Virus record (IMG/VR): IMGVR_UViG_3300047548_000439
Span: 1 to 25,261 of that record
Reading direction: 5' to 3' (one strand)
DNA: 25,261 nt
From: a virus
The notes under the pieces were generated by a model. That model searched no databases, was not told the DNA's origin, and was given only the letters and a program-made list of their open reading frames with translations. Position numbers and translations under genes: made by a program. Every line of letters starts with the position of its first letter. The stretch's first letter is position 1. Below are positions 1 through 7,559 of the stretch, one piece after another.

Positions 1-2
1 TT

Positions 3-158
3 GAAAATACTTGTAAGGAAGAAAAAGACGTTAATTGGGGAGTAGAAAATCTTCATATTATTAGAAATAAATTACAAAAAAAGAGTACCTCACCAGAAGA
101 GGTACTCGGAAAAGAATTAACGGAGTATTATAGTCAATTTGACATTAAATACTCTTGA
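3..158 (+). CDS. 3' end of an unidentified gene (partial)
   Basis: An open frame enters from the left edge and encodes the last 51 residues of a protein that ends QFDIKYS, with a TGA stop at 156-158. The piece is hydrophilic and contains a run of charged helix-like sequence (IRNKLQKKSTSPEEVLGKEL). I do not recognise the family. It runs tail to tail with the leftward heptose-epimerase gene and overlaps its last 25 bases. Because that neighbour is a surface-sugar gene, this one may belong to the same sugar cluster, but that is inference from position only. A terminator-like hairpin for this strand lies at 236-274. Confidence 0.6.
   Translation, partial: ENTCKEEKDVNWGVENLHIIRNKLQKKSTSPEEVLGKELTEYYSQFDIKYS
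76..107 (-). terminator. Intrinsic terminator for the leftward epimerase gene
   Basis: A perfect 9-bp inverted repeat (GAGTACCTC at 83-91, GAGGTACTC at 99-107) has a 7-nt loop. Read on the minus strand it is followed at once by seven T residues (82-76), the classic Rho-independent pattern. It starts 27 bases past the stop of the leftward epimerase gene, so it fits that gene. No T run follows it on the plus strand. It lies wholly inside the coding end of the rightward gene. Confidence 0.8.
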
Positions 159-931
159 ACTGTTTTGAATTTATAATCACCAATCCATTTCATATCAGCA
201 CAAGTATAATCTTGATATTTACCTTTAAGATATTTGGGGAAGTCGATGTATTCGATTTCCCCTTTTTCTTTTTCTGCAACTAATTCAGCAACTTCTTGAA
301 ATGAAATTGGATTGCCAGTACCTAAATCATAGATTCCCGATGGTGAGTTGTTATTTAAAACAACATCAACAATATCATCTACACAAATAAAATCTCTTAA
401 AAACTTATCAGATCCCTTAAACAATTTTAATTTACCATTTTCATGAATTTGCTTGGTAAATTTGGAAACTGGACTTGCTTGATCTGCCTTATGATTCTCA
501 CCATCACCATAAACATTAAAGTATCTAAATCCTTGAATGCTTGAAAATTTATCTAAATTATCTTGAACAAAGTAATCTATCTGTAACTTTGTAATTGCAT
601 AGTAATTTAATGGATTAATTATTTTTAAATCTTTTGTTTGATTTCCATATACTGATGCAGATGATGCATATTTTACTGGAGTACCATATTGAATTGCTTT
701 TTCAAATAAAAATAAAGTAAAGGCAACATTATTGTGATGAAGGGTTTGAATGTTTTTTTCGGTTGTTGATGAGATTGCTCCTTGATGAAGTATTAATGAT
801 ACTTCATTCCATTTATTAAAATTACTGATAAAATTATAAGCATCTTCTTTTTCAACTTCTATTACTGGGCCATTTATTTTCTTTAGAAAATTTTTACCAA
901 TAAATCCCCGACTTCCTGTTAATATTATCAT
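134..931 (-). CDS. hldD: ADP-L-glycero-D-manno-heptose-6-epimerase (HldD/RfaD-like)
   Basis: This 265-aa protein is an extended short-chain dehydrogenase/reductase. The N-terminal nucleotide-binding loop is GSRGFIG (residues 6-12). The motif HQGAISSTTE (49-58) closely matches the HldD signature. The catalytic triad appears as Ser91 in ASSASVYG and YAITK (Tyr111, Lys115), followed by RYFNVYG (136-142) and RDFICVDDIVDV (180-191). HldD converts ADP-D-glycero- to ADP-L-glycero-D-manno-heptose for the lipopolysaccharide core in the cytoplasm. It is somewhat shorter than the roughly 310-aa E. coli enzyme. Marine T4-like phages often carry LPS-sugar genes, and a role in altering the host surface is an inference. 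It is the only leftward gene here, with its own extended -10 element (950-958) and terminator (76-107). A related NAD-dependent sugar epimerase is the alternative. Confidence 0.88.
   Translation of the reverse strand: MIILTGSRGFIGKNFLKKINGPVIEVEKEDAYNFISNFNKWNEVSLILHQGAISSTTEKNIQTLHHNNVAFTLFLFEKAIQYGTPVKYASSASVYGNQTKDLKIINPLNYYAITKLQIDYFVQDNLDKFSSIQGFRYFNVYGDGENHKADQASPVSKFTKQIHENGKLKLFKGSDKFLRDFICVDDIVDVVLNNNSPSGIYDLGTGNPISFQEVAELVAEKEKGEIEYIDFPKYLKGKYQDYTCADMKWIGDYKFKTVQEYLMSN
236..274 (+). terminator. Intrinsic terminator for the rightward gene ending at 158
   Basis: GGGGAA (236-241), a G/T wobble pair (242/256) and TCGA (243-246) pair with TCGA (252-255) and TTCCCC (257-262) around a 5-nt loop. 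This gives an 11-bp stem followed by TTTTTCTTTTT on the plus strand. It is oriented to stop rightward transcription arriving from the gene that ends at 158, about 78 bases upstream. It lies inside the epimerase coding region, where it encodes residues around EIEYIDFPKY on the opposite strand. Confidence 0.65.
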
Positions 932-949
932 AAAAATAGTTTATTTTGC

Positions 950-958
950 ATTATACCA
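950..958 (-). promoter_or_regulatory. Extended -10 promoter element for the epimerase gene
   Basis: On the minus strand the sequence reads TGGTATAAT, a perfect TGn extended -10 with a consensus TATAAT box, 19 bases upstream of the epimerase ATG. No good -35 is present 16-18 bases further upstream, which is usual for extended -10 promoters. This would be read by the host housekeeping sigma factor, in contrast to the phage late boxes on the other strand. Confidence 0.55.
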
Positions 959-980
959 TTTTTTTGGTTTTTAGTATACT

Positions 981-988
981 TATAAATA
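981..988 (+). promoter_or_regulatory. T4-type late promoter (TATAAATA) before gp13
   Basis: This is an exact TATAAATA, the T4 late -10 box recognised by gp55, 27 bases upstream of the gp13 ATG. It heads the run gp13 to gp17, where I see no further exact late box. The short leader carries no clear Shine-Dalgarno sequence. Confidence 0.75.
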
Positions 989-1014
989 TTTTTATATAGT
1001 AGTAGTCTTTATAA

Positions 1015-1830
1015 ATGGCACAACCATCTTCTAGGGCAGAGTTGAAAGAATACTGTCTCAAGCAACTAGGAAAGCCAGTTTTAGAAATCAATGTAGATGA
1101 TGATCAGATTGATAATCTGATGGATGATGCTATTCAATATTTCCACGAAAGGCATTTTGATGGTATTGAAAGAGTATTTTTAAAGCATCAACTACAACCA
1201 GGAGAAAAGGATATATTACGATCTGGGAAGGATATAACTACTGCTTCTTCTTCAGTTGGTATTTCTACAGTGTCTTGGGAAGAATCAATTAATTTCCTAA
1301 AATTACCAGATACTATTATTGGTGTTAACAGTGTATTTAAAGTTGACTCTAGTACTATTTCTAGTGGTTTGTTTAATATTAAATATCAAATCTTTTTGAA
1401 TGATTTATATTATTATGGTGCATTAGATCTTTTGAATTATGCAATGGTAAAAACACATTTGGAAGACATTAGTAGAATCTTAACTCCAGATGTTCAATTA
1501 AGATTTAATAAAAAACAGCACAGATTGTATTTGGATATTGACTGGAAACAAGTTGATCCAGATACTTATATAGTTTTAGATTGCTATAGAATTGTAGATC
1601 CTGCAGATTTCCCCAAAATCTATAATGACTTTTGGTTGAAGAGATATCTCACTGCACTTATTAAAAGACAGTGGGGACAAAATATGATTAAATTCAATGG
1701 AGTTCAACTTCCTGGGGGTATTACATTGAATGGAAGACAACTGTATGAAGATGCGATTAGAGAGTTAGAAGATATAGAACAAAAACTCAAGTCAGAGTAT
1801 GAAATGCCACCTTTAGATCTTATAGGTTGA
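1015..1830 (+). CDS. 13: Neck protein gp13 (head completion)
   Basis: The 271-aa protein matches the T4 gp13 neck family in its opening (SSRAELKEYCLKQLGKPV), in ISTVSWEES, and in the C-terminal IKRQWGQNMIKFNGVQLPGG. T4 gp13 has 309 residues. gp13 and gp14 form the neck that seals the filled head and connects it to the tail. It is the first gene after an exact late promoter (981-988) and is followed after one base by gp14. No convincing ribosome-binding site precedes the ATG. Identification rests on family resemblance and on gene order with gp14-gp15. Confidence 0.9.
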   Translation: MAQPSSRAELKEYCLKQLGKPVLEINVDDDQIDNLMDDAIQYFHERHFDGIERVFLKHQLQPGEKDILRSGKDITTASSSVGISTVSWEESINFLKLPDTIIGVNSVFKVDSSTISSGLFNIKYQIFLNDLYYYGALDLLNYAMVKTHLEDISRILTPDVQLRFNKKQHRLYLDIDWKQVDPDTYIVLDCYRIVDPADFPKIYNDFWLKRYLTALIKRQWGQNMIKFNGVQLPGGITLNGRQLYEDAIRELEDIEQKLKSEYEMPPLDLIG

Positions 1831-1831
1831 T

Positions 1832-3232
1832 ATGTCTCCATTAAATCCATATTTTTTACAAGGTTCTCCAAGCGAGCAAAGACTCGTTCAGGATTTAATT
1901 AATGAGCAGTTATCCATTTATGGGCAAGATGTTCTTTATATGCCAAGAAAGATTATCAATGAAAAAAAGATAATCAAAGAAATTATTGTTTCCAAGTTTG
2001 ATGATAGTTTTAGACTTGAAGCATATATCTCAACATTCAATGGGTTCGGTGGAAACGGAGATATTCTTTCCAAGTTTGGAGTAAGAAGCACAGATGAGAT
2101 AACTTTTATTATTTCAAAAGAAAGATACGAAGATTTTATTACTCCTAAATTGGGTTTATTTAGAGATCCAAATGTTAAATTAAAAAATAGACCCGAAGAG
2201 GGAGATTTAATTTATCTTCCTCTAGATAATGCATTGTTTGAAATAAAATACGTAGAGTTAAAAACTCCATTCTATCAACTTAATAATCTTTATACTTATG
2301 AATTAAGATGTGAACTCTTTGAGTATGAAGATGAAATTATTGATACTGGAATTGATGATGTTGATGAAAATGTAAAGGACTTTGGTTATATTGCAACTAT
2401 CCAGATGGTTGGTGCTGCTGCTTCTACAGCAGTATTAAGAACTACATTAGCATCCTCATTAGCACCAGGAGTTCCAGCAAACTCTGTCAATTCTATTGAT
2501 ATTTTGAATGGTGGTAGTGGATATAAATCAGCACCAATAGTGGATATTGATAGTCCAGTTGGTGGTGGTGTTACTGCAAAAGCAATAGCAATACTTGATC
2601 GTGGATCTATAAGTAGAATTCTAGTTACAAATCCTGGAATAGGATATACTACTCCACCAAGGGTTAAAATAAAGTCAAACTCATCTAGTGGTTCTGGTGG
2701 AATAGCAACAGCAATACTAAAAACTGGATCCCTGGGTCCTATAGAGATTGTTTCTGGTGGTGTTGGATATTCCACTGCACCAATAATAACAATTGCACCT
2801 CCAAATATATTCAATTATCCACAATCATATGTGGCAAAAGCAGAGGCAATCGTAAATTCTTCTGGATCAATTTCTTCAGTAAGATTTACAAATGCTGGTA
2901 TTGGTTATGGAATAACACCAGCAATTGAAATTACTTCTCCTATTGGAATTTCTACTGGAGATTATGAATTTAATGAGGTTGTTAGAGGTGTTTCCACAGG
3001 AACTAGTGCGTATGTTAAGGATTGGAATTATGATACTAGAATACTAAAAGTATCTATAATTAATGGCAATTTTGCACTTGGAGAAACTATAGTCGGAGCA
3101 GCAGCAAGTTATAAAGTTCTTTCAGTAGAGACTGATAACATATATGACAATTATGCCGAGAATAAATCTATTCAGGAAGAAGCAAGTACAATTATAGATT
3201 TCTCCGAAAGTAATCCATTTGGTACTTTCTAA
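1832..3232 (+). CDS. 14: Neck protein gp14 with inserted GxGY repeats
   Basis: The 466-aa protein begins MSPLNPYFLQGSPSEQRLVQDLINEQLSIYGQDVLYMPRK in pattern, typical of T4-like gp14. T4 gp14 has 256 residues. The N-terminal half (about 1-165) holds the recognisable neck domain. Residues 220-370 contain four repeats carrying GSGY, GIGY, GVGY and GIGY, each followed by a P-x-I/V-x-I strand. A further beta-rich stretch follows (about 378-432), and the extreme C-terminus FSESNPFGTF looks conserved. The extra domain probably projects from the neck as whisker-like or fibre-like decoration, which is inference. It starts one base after gp13 and lies in the same late operon. Confidence 0.9.
   Translation: MSPLNPYFLQGSPSEQRLVQDLINEQLSIYGQDVLYMPRKIINEKKIIKEIIVSKFDDSFRLEAYISTFNGFGGNGDILSKFGVRSTDEITFIISKERYEDFITPKLGLFRDPNVKLKNRPEEGDLIYLPLDNALFEIKYVELKTPFYQLNNLYTYELRCELFEYEDEIIDTGIDDVDENVKDFGYIATIQMVGAAASTAVLRTTLASSLAPGVPANSVNSIDILNGGSGYKSAPIVDIDSPVGGGVTAKAIAILDRGSISRILVTNPGIGYTTPPRVKIKSNSSSGSGGIATAILKTGSLGPIEIVSGGVGYSTAPIITIAPPNIFNYPQSYVAKAEAIVNSSGSISSVRFTNAGIGYGITPAIEITSPIGISTGDYEFNEVVRGVSTGTSAYVKDWNYDTRILKVSIINGNFALGETIVGAAASYKVLSVETDNIYDNYAENKSIQEEASTIIDFSESNPFGTF
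2492..2941 (+). repeat. Four degenerate GxGY repeats inside gp14
   Basis: Residues 221-370 of gp14 hold four units of about 41-46 residues. Each pairs a short strand ending in GxGY (residues 228-231, 269-272, 310-313, 356-359) with a following T/A-P-x-I-x-I strand and a Gly/Ser-rich turn. The repeat is at protein level; the DNA copies have diverged. No T4 gp14 counterpart is known to me. Confidence 0.8.
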
Positions 3233-3255
3233 ATAGTAAATAAACGTTACGTAAA

Positions 3256-4302
3256 ATGCTTGGAACTTATTATTATCACGAAATTATTAGAAGAACCATA
3301 ATATCTTTTGGTACTCTTTTTAATAATATTCACATAAAGCACGAAAATGAGAATGGTGATGACGTTAGTTTAATTAAGGTCCCAATTGCATACGGACCTG
3401 TGCAAAAATTCTTAGCAAGACTTGACGAAAAGCCAGACCTAAGGAAAAAGGTTGCAATTACATTGCCAAGAATGTCATTTGAAATGACAACTATACAATA
3501 TGATTCTTCTAGAAAAGTTTCCACAGTACAAACATTTCAAGCAAATAGAGATGGTGTTGGTCCTGTAAAAGTTTATATGCCTGCACCATATAATATTGGG
3601 ATTCAACTTAGTATTATAAGCAAGTATCAGGATGATATGCTTCAAATTATTGAGCAAATTCTTCCTTTTTTCCAACCACATTTTAATTTAAGTATTGATT
3701 TAGTAAATTCTATTGGAGAAAAAAGAGATATTCCAATAGTTTTGGAAGGAATTTCAATGAGTGATGATTATGAGGGTGATTTTTCCACTAGAAGAAGTTT
3801 AGTATATACTTTAAATTTTACTGCAAAAACATCTTTATTTGGACCAATATCAGATTCTTCAGATAGTTTAATTAAAAAAGTTCAAGTTGATTATTACACC
3901 AATACAGAAACAAAAAATGCATCAAGACAACTGAGATATACTGTTGAACCAAGAGCATTAAAAGATTATAATAATGATGCAACTACAGTTCTATCGCAAG
4001 ATGTAAATGATGTAATTACTCAATTTAATGTTTCTGATTCTTCGGCATTACAGGAAGAGACTTATATTATGGTAAATGAAGAATCTATGTTTATTAAAGA
4101 TATTACTGGAAATAGACTGACAGTTTTAAGAGGTCAAGATAATACAATCCCAGCAATACATGAAGAGGGAGATGCTCTCAATGTAATTAATTCCACAGAT
4201 AATGAGTTAATTGAATATGGTGATGATTTTGGATTTGATGAAAATTATTTTGATTTTGGTGATGGTAAAGTGTATAGTCCCAGAAAGGGTATTGATGTAT
4301 GA
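3256..4302 (+). CDS. 15: Tail sheath stabiliser/tail terminator gp15
   Basis: The 348-aa protein opens MLGTYYYHEIIRRTIISFGTLF, characteristic of T4 gp15, which caps the tail at its head-proximal end and joins it to the neck. The family core runs to about residue 235 (GPVQKFLARLDEKPDL, RDIPIVLEGISMSDDY, and LVYTLNFTAK leading into FGPI). T4 gp15 has 272 residues; the extra length is a C-terminal domain at about 244-314 with YIMVNEESMFI and ITGNRLTVLRGQ, plus an acidic tail. It lies 23 bases after gp14, and its stop overlaps the gp16 start as ATGA. Confidence 0.9.
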   Translation: MLGTYYYHEIIRRTIISFGTLFNNIHIKHENENGDDVSLIKVPIAYGPVQKFLARLDEKPDLRKKVAITLPRMSFEMTTIQYDSSRKVSTVQTFQANRDGVGPVKVYMPAPYNIGIQLSIISKYQDDMLQIIEQILPFFQPHFNLSIDLVNSIGEKRDIPIVLEGISMSDDYEGDFSTRRSLVYTLNFTAKTSLFGPISDSSDSLIKKVQVDYYTNTETKNASRQLRYTVEPRALKDYNNDATTVLSQDVNDVITQFNVSDSSALQEETYIMVNEESMFIKDITGNRLTVLRGQDNTIPAIHEEGDALNVINSTDNELIEYGDDFGFDENYFDFGDGKVYSPRKGIDV

Positions 4303-4742
4303 AAAACGATTTTGACGCAATAAATGATTCTTTAGATATAGAAGCATCCCCAATAACAAAAGAAATTATTTCAGAACCATCTAATATTGTAAGAAAATCT
4401 CCAAAGAAAGGAGAAGATGACCCAGATGCTGATTATGATTATACAAGAGGACAATTGTATTCATTAATTGAGAAGGGACAAGAGGCAATAGATGGCATTC
4501 TTGAGATAGCACAACAATCAGATTCTCCTAGAGCATTTGAAGTTGCAGGTCAGTTAATTAAGAATGTTGCAGATACAACAGATAAATTACTGGACCTTCA
4601 GCAAAAAATGAAAAAGTTAAAAGAAGAAGATCCATCAGCACCAAAAAGTATTACCAATAACAATACAATGTTTATTGGTTCTACAGCAGAATTACAAAAA
4701 CTTCTTAAGCAGAATCTGCAATCAGCAGAAGATTCTAAATAA
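4299..4742 (+). CDS. 16: Terminase small subunit gp16
   Basis: The 147-aa protein resembles T4 gp16, the small DNA-packaging subunit that forms a ring and helps the large terminase recognise and cut concatemeric DNA. The central helical core is visible as DYTRGQLYSLIEKGQEAIDG, then the SDSPRAFEVAGQLIK stretch and DKLLDLQQKMKKL, flanked by disordered acidic and polar tails. The length is close to T4 gp16 (164 aa). The start ATG overlaps the gp15 stop by four bases, suggesting translational coupling. It is followed by an accessory gene rather than directly by gp17 as in T4. Confidence 0.9.
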   Translation: MKNDFDAINDSLDIEASPITKEIISEPSNIVRKSPKKGEDDPDADYDYTRGQLYSLIEKGQEAIDGILEIAQQSDSPRAFEVAGQLIKNVADTTDKLLDLQQKMKKLKEEDPSAPKSITNNNTMFIGSTAELQKLLKQNLQSAEDSK

Positions 4743-4763
4743 TTAGAGAACTTATTCTTAAGA

Positions 4764-5744
4764 ATGAAAACTTTTTCACAATTTCTTCTAGAAGCAACTG
4801 ACCCAAAGGGACCTATCAAAAAGTATATGTCCCCAGAGGAGATTGCGAAGAAGCATAAAATCTCTCTTGATACTTTAGAACCAGAATTAAAAAAGGGAAT
4901 TAAAATAGAGAGTGAGCATACTGGAGATAAGAGAATGGCAAGAATGATTGCCCTTCAGCATCTGGAAGAACTTCCAGACTATTATACAAGATTAAAAAAG
5001 GCAGAGAAAGTTAATGAAGAAACAAAAAGTGGTGATTCTTCTTTGCGTGACTGGTTTACTAAGAGTCGTGCTTCTGATGGCACCCCTGGTTGGGTTCAAC
5101 TGGGTGGTAAATATGCGGGAAAACCCTGTGCCAAGCAACCAGGACAAACTACAAAACCAAAATGTGGTTCCAGTAAAATGAAGGCAGCACTCTCTGATGA
5201 GGAGGAGCAGAAAGCATTTGAACGTAAGAATCGTCAGGACCCAAATCCAGACAGAGAAGGTAAGGCAAAGATGGTTGCCACAGAAGAGAAAGATGCTTGT
5301 TATTCAAAGGTAAAGTCTCGTTATAAGGTTTGGCCTTCTGCTTATGCTTCTGGTGCTTTAGTTAAGTGTCGCAAAGTTGGAGCAAAGAACTGGGGAAATA
5401 AGTCAGAATCTTATGATTACTCCAATTGGAGAGAAGACTTTAAAGCAACAGAATATGAGTTCTTTGATGTCATTAAACCAGACCCAATTAAATCAAGTTC
5501 AGTATCCGAGAATTATACAAGAGTACAGTCTCGTGGCACGACTTACAGTATTGTGCTAAACTGGAGAGGTAAGTACCTGGGAGTTCAGATGTTCTTCCCA
5601 CAATTCACAAGACCTTCTAAGGAACAAGTGACGTTTGAAGTATGCAAACTATATCCAGGTGCTAGGGTTTTGTCTTTCAACCCAGCAGTTAAAGACCCAA
5701 CAAAACCCTTGCTATTTACTGGAGAAATAAATGGATCCAAATAA
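4764..5744 (+). CDS. Modular accessory protein with capsid-targeting-like N-terminus (DUF5661- and DUF5872-like)
   Basis: The 326-aa protein has several distinct parts. Residues 1-10 (MKTFSQFLLE) resemble the T4 capsid-targeting peptide (MKTYxEFxxE type), and LLE before Ala11 fits the gp21 cleavage rule (L/I-x-E). Residues 22-80, with KKGIKIESEHTGDKRMARM and HLEELPDYYTRL, look like DUF5661. Residues 93-210 hold a GWVQLGGKYAGKPCA stretch and then SRYKVWPSAYASGALVKCRK, a Cys-containing module common in phages (DUF5872-like). Residues 250-310 form a separate beta-rich domain around YSIVLNWRGKYLGVQMFFPQ. Its function is unknown. The inference is a protein packed into the prohead and processed there. 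It sits between gp16 and gp17; the next small gene overlaps its end by 14 bases. The middle part is richer in G+C than its flanks, hinting at a different origin. Confidence 0.75.
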   Translation: MKTFSQFLLEATDPKGPIKKYMSPEEIAKKHKISLDTLEPELKKGIKIESEHTGDKRMARMIALQHLEELPDYYTRLKKAEKVNEETKSGDSSLRDWFTKSRASDGTPGWVQLGGKYAGKPCAKQPGQTTKPKCGSSKMKAALSDEEEQKAFERKNRQDPNPDREGKAKMVATEEKDACYSKVKSRYKVWPSAYASGALVKCRKVGAKNWGNKSESYDYSNWREDFKATEYEFFDVIKPDPIKSSSVSENYTRVQSRGTTYSIVLNWRGKYLGVQMFFPQFTRPSKEQVTFEVCKLYPGARVLSFNPAVKDPTKPLLFTGEINGSK

Positions 5745-5910
5745 AATTGTTCTTGAGAATCTAACCAAAAACTTTGAATACGAAAAAATCGCAAGAGAAA
5801 TTGATGCTTGCGATGACGTAGATGACCTTAAAAATATCGCAAAATCATACGTAAAACTTCATTTAAAATATCAGGAAACATTAGCAGGTTTGAATTTTAA
5901 TAGTTTATGA
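5731..5910 (+). CDS. Conserved-looking 59-aa protein before gp17
   Basis: This small gene encodes MDPNKIVLENLTKNFEYEKI and onward to LAGLNFNSL, 59 residues. It is predicted to be mainly helical, with a charged first half (AREIDACDDVDDL) and a basic, amphipathic second half (KSYVKLHLKYQETL). It starts inside the end of the preceding modular gene (14-base overlap), and its stop overlaps the gp17 start as ATGA, so it is tightly packed and very probably translated. Similar short helical proteins occur at this position in marine T4-like phages as far as I recall. Its function is unknown; a terminase accessory role is only a positional guess. Confidence 0.7.
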   Translation: MDPNKIVLENLTKNFEYEKIAREIDACDDVDDLKNIAKSYVKLHLKYQETLAGLNFNSL

Positions 5911-7559
5911 CTGAAAAACATTATAAGGGGAATCCCAATCTAAAGGCAGAAAATGTAGAGATTGAATTTACATCTGAACAAATTCAAGAATACTTAAGAT
6001 GCAAAAGTGATCCAGTTTACTTTGCAATGAACTATGTCAAGATTGTTTCTCTTGATGAAGGTTTGATTCCCTTTGAAATGTATGATTTCCAGAAGGAACT
6101 CATTTCAAACTTCCACAATAATCGTTTTAATATTGCTAAACTACCTCGTCAGACTGGCAAATCTACGACGGTAGTTTCTTATTTGCTTCATTATGCCTTG
6201 TTTAATGATAACATAAGAATTGCAATTCTTGCAAACAAAGCAGAGACTGCAAGAGAACTTTTGGGAAGATTGCAACTTTCTTACGAAAACCTACCAAAGT
6301 GGTTGCAGCAGGGTGTTGGTTCTTGGAACAAAGGTTCTCTTGAACTTGAAAATGGTAGCAAAATCGTAGCAGCATCTACCTCATCATCTGCTGTCCGAGG
6401 AAACTCATTCAACATCATCTTCCTGGACGAATTTGCGTTCATTCCAAACCATATTGCAGAACAGTTCTTCAGTTCTGTATATCCTACTATTTCTTCTGGT
6501 AAATCGACCAAAGTTATCATCATTTCAACCCCCAACGGAATGAATATGTTCTACAAACTCTGGCACGATGCCGAGAGGGGAAGGAATGGGTATATTCCCC
6601 TGGAAGTTCACTGGAGTGCTGTTCCTGGTAGAGATGCTGCGTGGAAAGAAGAAACCATTAGGAACACTTCAGAACGTCAGTTCACTCAGGAGTTTGAGTG
6701 CGAATTCCTAGGTTCGGTCGATACACTTATTGCTCCGTCAAAACTTCGTTCAATGGTCTATGAAGACCCACTCACTTCAAATAAAGGTCTTGATGTCTAT
6801 GAGCATCCAGAGAAAGACCACACTTATATGATGACAGTTGACGTTGCTAGAGGAACAGGAAAAGACTACTCTGCATTTATTGTCGTTGATATTACATCAT
6901 TCCCATATAAACTTGTAGCAAAATATAGGGACAATGATATAAAACCAATTCTATTTCCGTCAATTATTGATAAAGTAGGAAGGGCATATAATTATTCTTT
7001 TGTTCTTGTTGAAGTAAATGATATTGGTGAGCAGGTATCTAATATGCTTCACTTTGATTTAGAATATAGCAATCTTTTGATGTGTGCGATGAGAGGTCGT
7101 GCTGGTCAGTTGGTCGGACAGGGATTCTCCGGAAAGAAATCTCAACTTGGTGTGAAGATGTCTAAGAATGTTAAAAAGGTTGGCTGTTCTAACCTCAAGA
7201 CTATTGTAGAAGACGATAAGGTTATTATTAAAGATTATGAAGTTATTAGTGAATTAACAACATTTATTCAACGTAATCAGTCATTTGAAGCAGAAGATGG
7301 ATGTAATGATGACCTTGCAATGTGTTTGGTTATTTTCTCTTGGTTAATCGTTCAACCTTACTTCAAGGAGATGACCGATAATGATATCCGCAAGAGAATT
7401 TACGATGAACAAAAAAATCAAATTGAGCAGGATATGTCCCCATTTGGTTTTATTTCTGATGGGTTAACTGATATGGAAACAACATTCGTGGATAAAGATG
7501 GAGATAGATGGTATACGGATGAATATGGTGATATGTCATATATGTGGGATTACAGATAA
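5907..7559 (+). CDS. 17: Terminase large subunit gp17
   Basis: The 550-aa protein is the ATP-driven packaging motor and headful nuclease. The N-terminal ATPase shows the Walker A loop RQTGKSTT (81-88), Walker B IFLDE (171-175, Asp174 and Glu175) and the coupling motif IISTPNG (205-211). The RNase-H-like nuclease domain begins at MMTVDVARGTGKDYSAF, with Asp312 as the likely first metal ligand; further candidate acids lie in VEVNDIGE and in NDDLAMCLVIF. The length is close to T4 gp17 (610 aa). It overlaps the upstream small gene by four bases and is followed by the zinc-ribbon gene in a TAATG overlap. Together with gp16 and the gp20 portal it fills the head. Confidence 0.97.
   Translation: MTEKHYKGNPNLKAENVEIEFTSEQIQEYLRCKSDPVYFAMNYVKIVSLDEGLIPFEMYDFQKELISNFHNNRFNIAKLPRQTGKSTTVVSYLLHYALFNDNIRIAILANKAETARELLGRLQLSYENLPKWLQQGVGSWNKGSLELENGSKIVAASTSSSAVRGNSFNIIFLDEFAFIPNHIAEQFFSSVYPTISSGKSTKVIIISTPNGMNMFYKLWHDAERGRNGYIPLEVHWSAVPGRDAAWKEETIRNTSERQFTQEFECEFLGSVDTLIAPSKLRSMVYEDPLTSNKGLDVYEHPEKDHTYMMTVDVARGTGKDYSAFIVVDITSFPYKLVAKYRDNDIKPILFPSIIDKVGRAYNYSFVLVEVNDIGEQVSNMLHFDLEYSNLLMCAMRGRAGQLVGQGFSGKKSQLGVKMSKNVKKVGCSNLKTIVEDDKVIIKDYEVISELTTFIQRNQSFEAEDGCNDDLAMCLVIFSWLIVQPYFKEMTDNDIRKRIYDEQKNQIEQDMSPFGFISDGLTDMETTFVDKDGDRWYTDEYGDMSYMWDYR

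Noticed and set aside
2386-2814. 142-aa open frame on the minus strand opposite gp14
   Set aside because: It mirrors the Gly/Pro-rich repeat DNA of gp14 and has no ribosome site, no neighbours and no recognisable domain.
6138-6177. AAACTAC...GTAGTTT pairing around the gp17 Walker A codons
   Set aside because: The pairing needs a two-base bulge and a large loop, and the protein motif constrains the sequence; I see no reason to prefer an RNA role.
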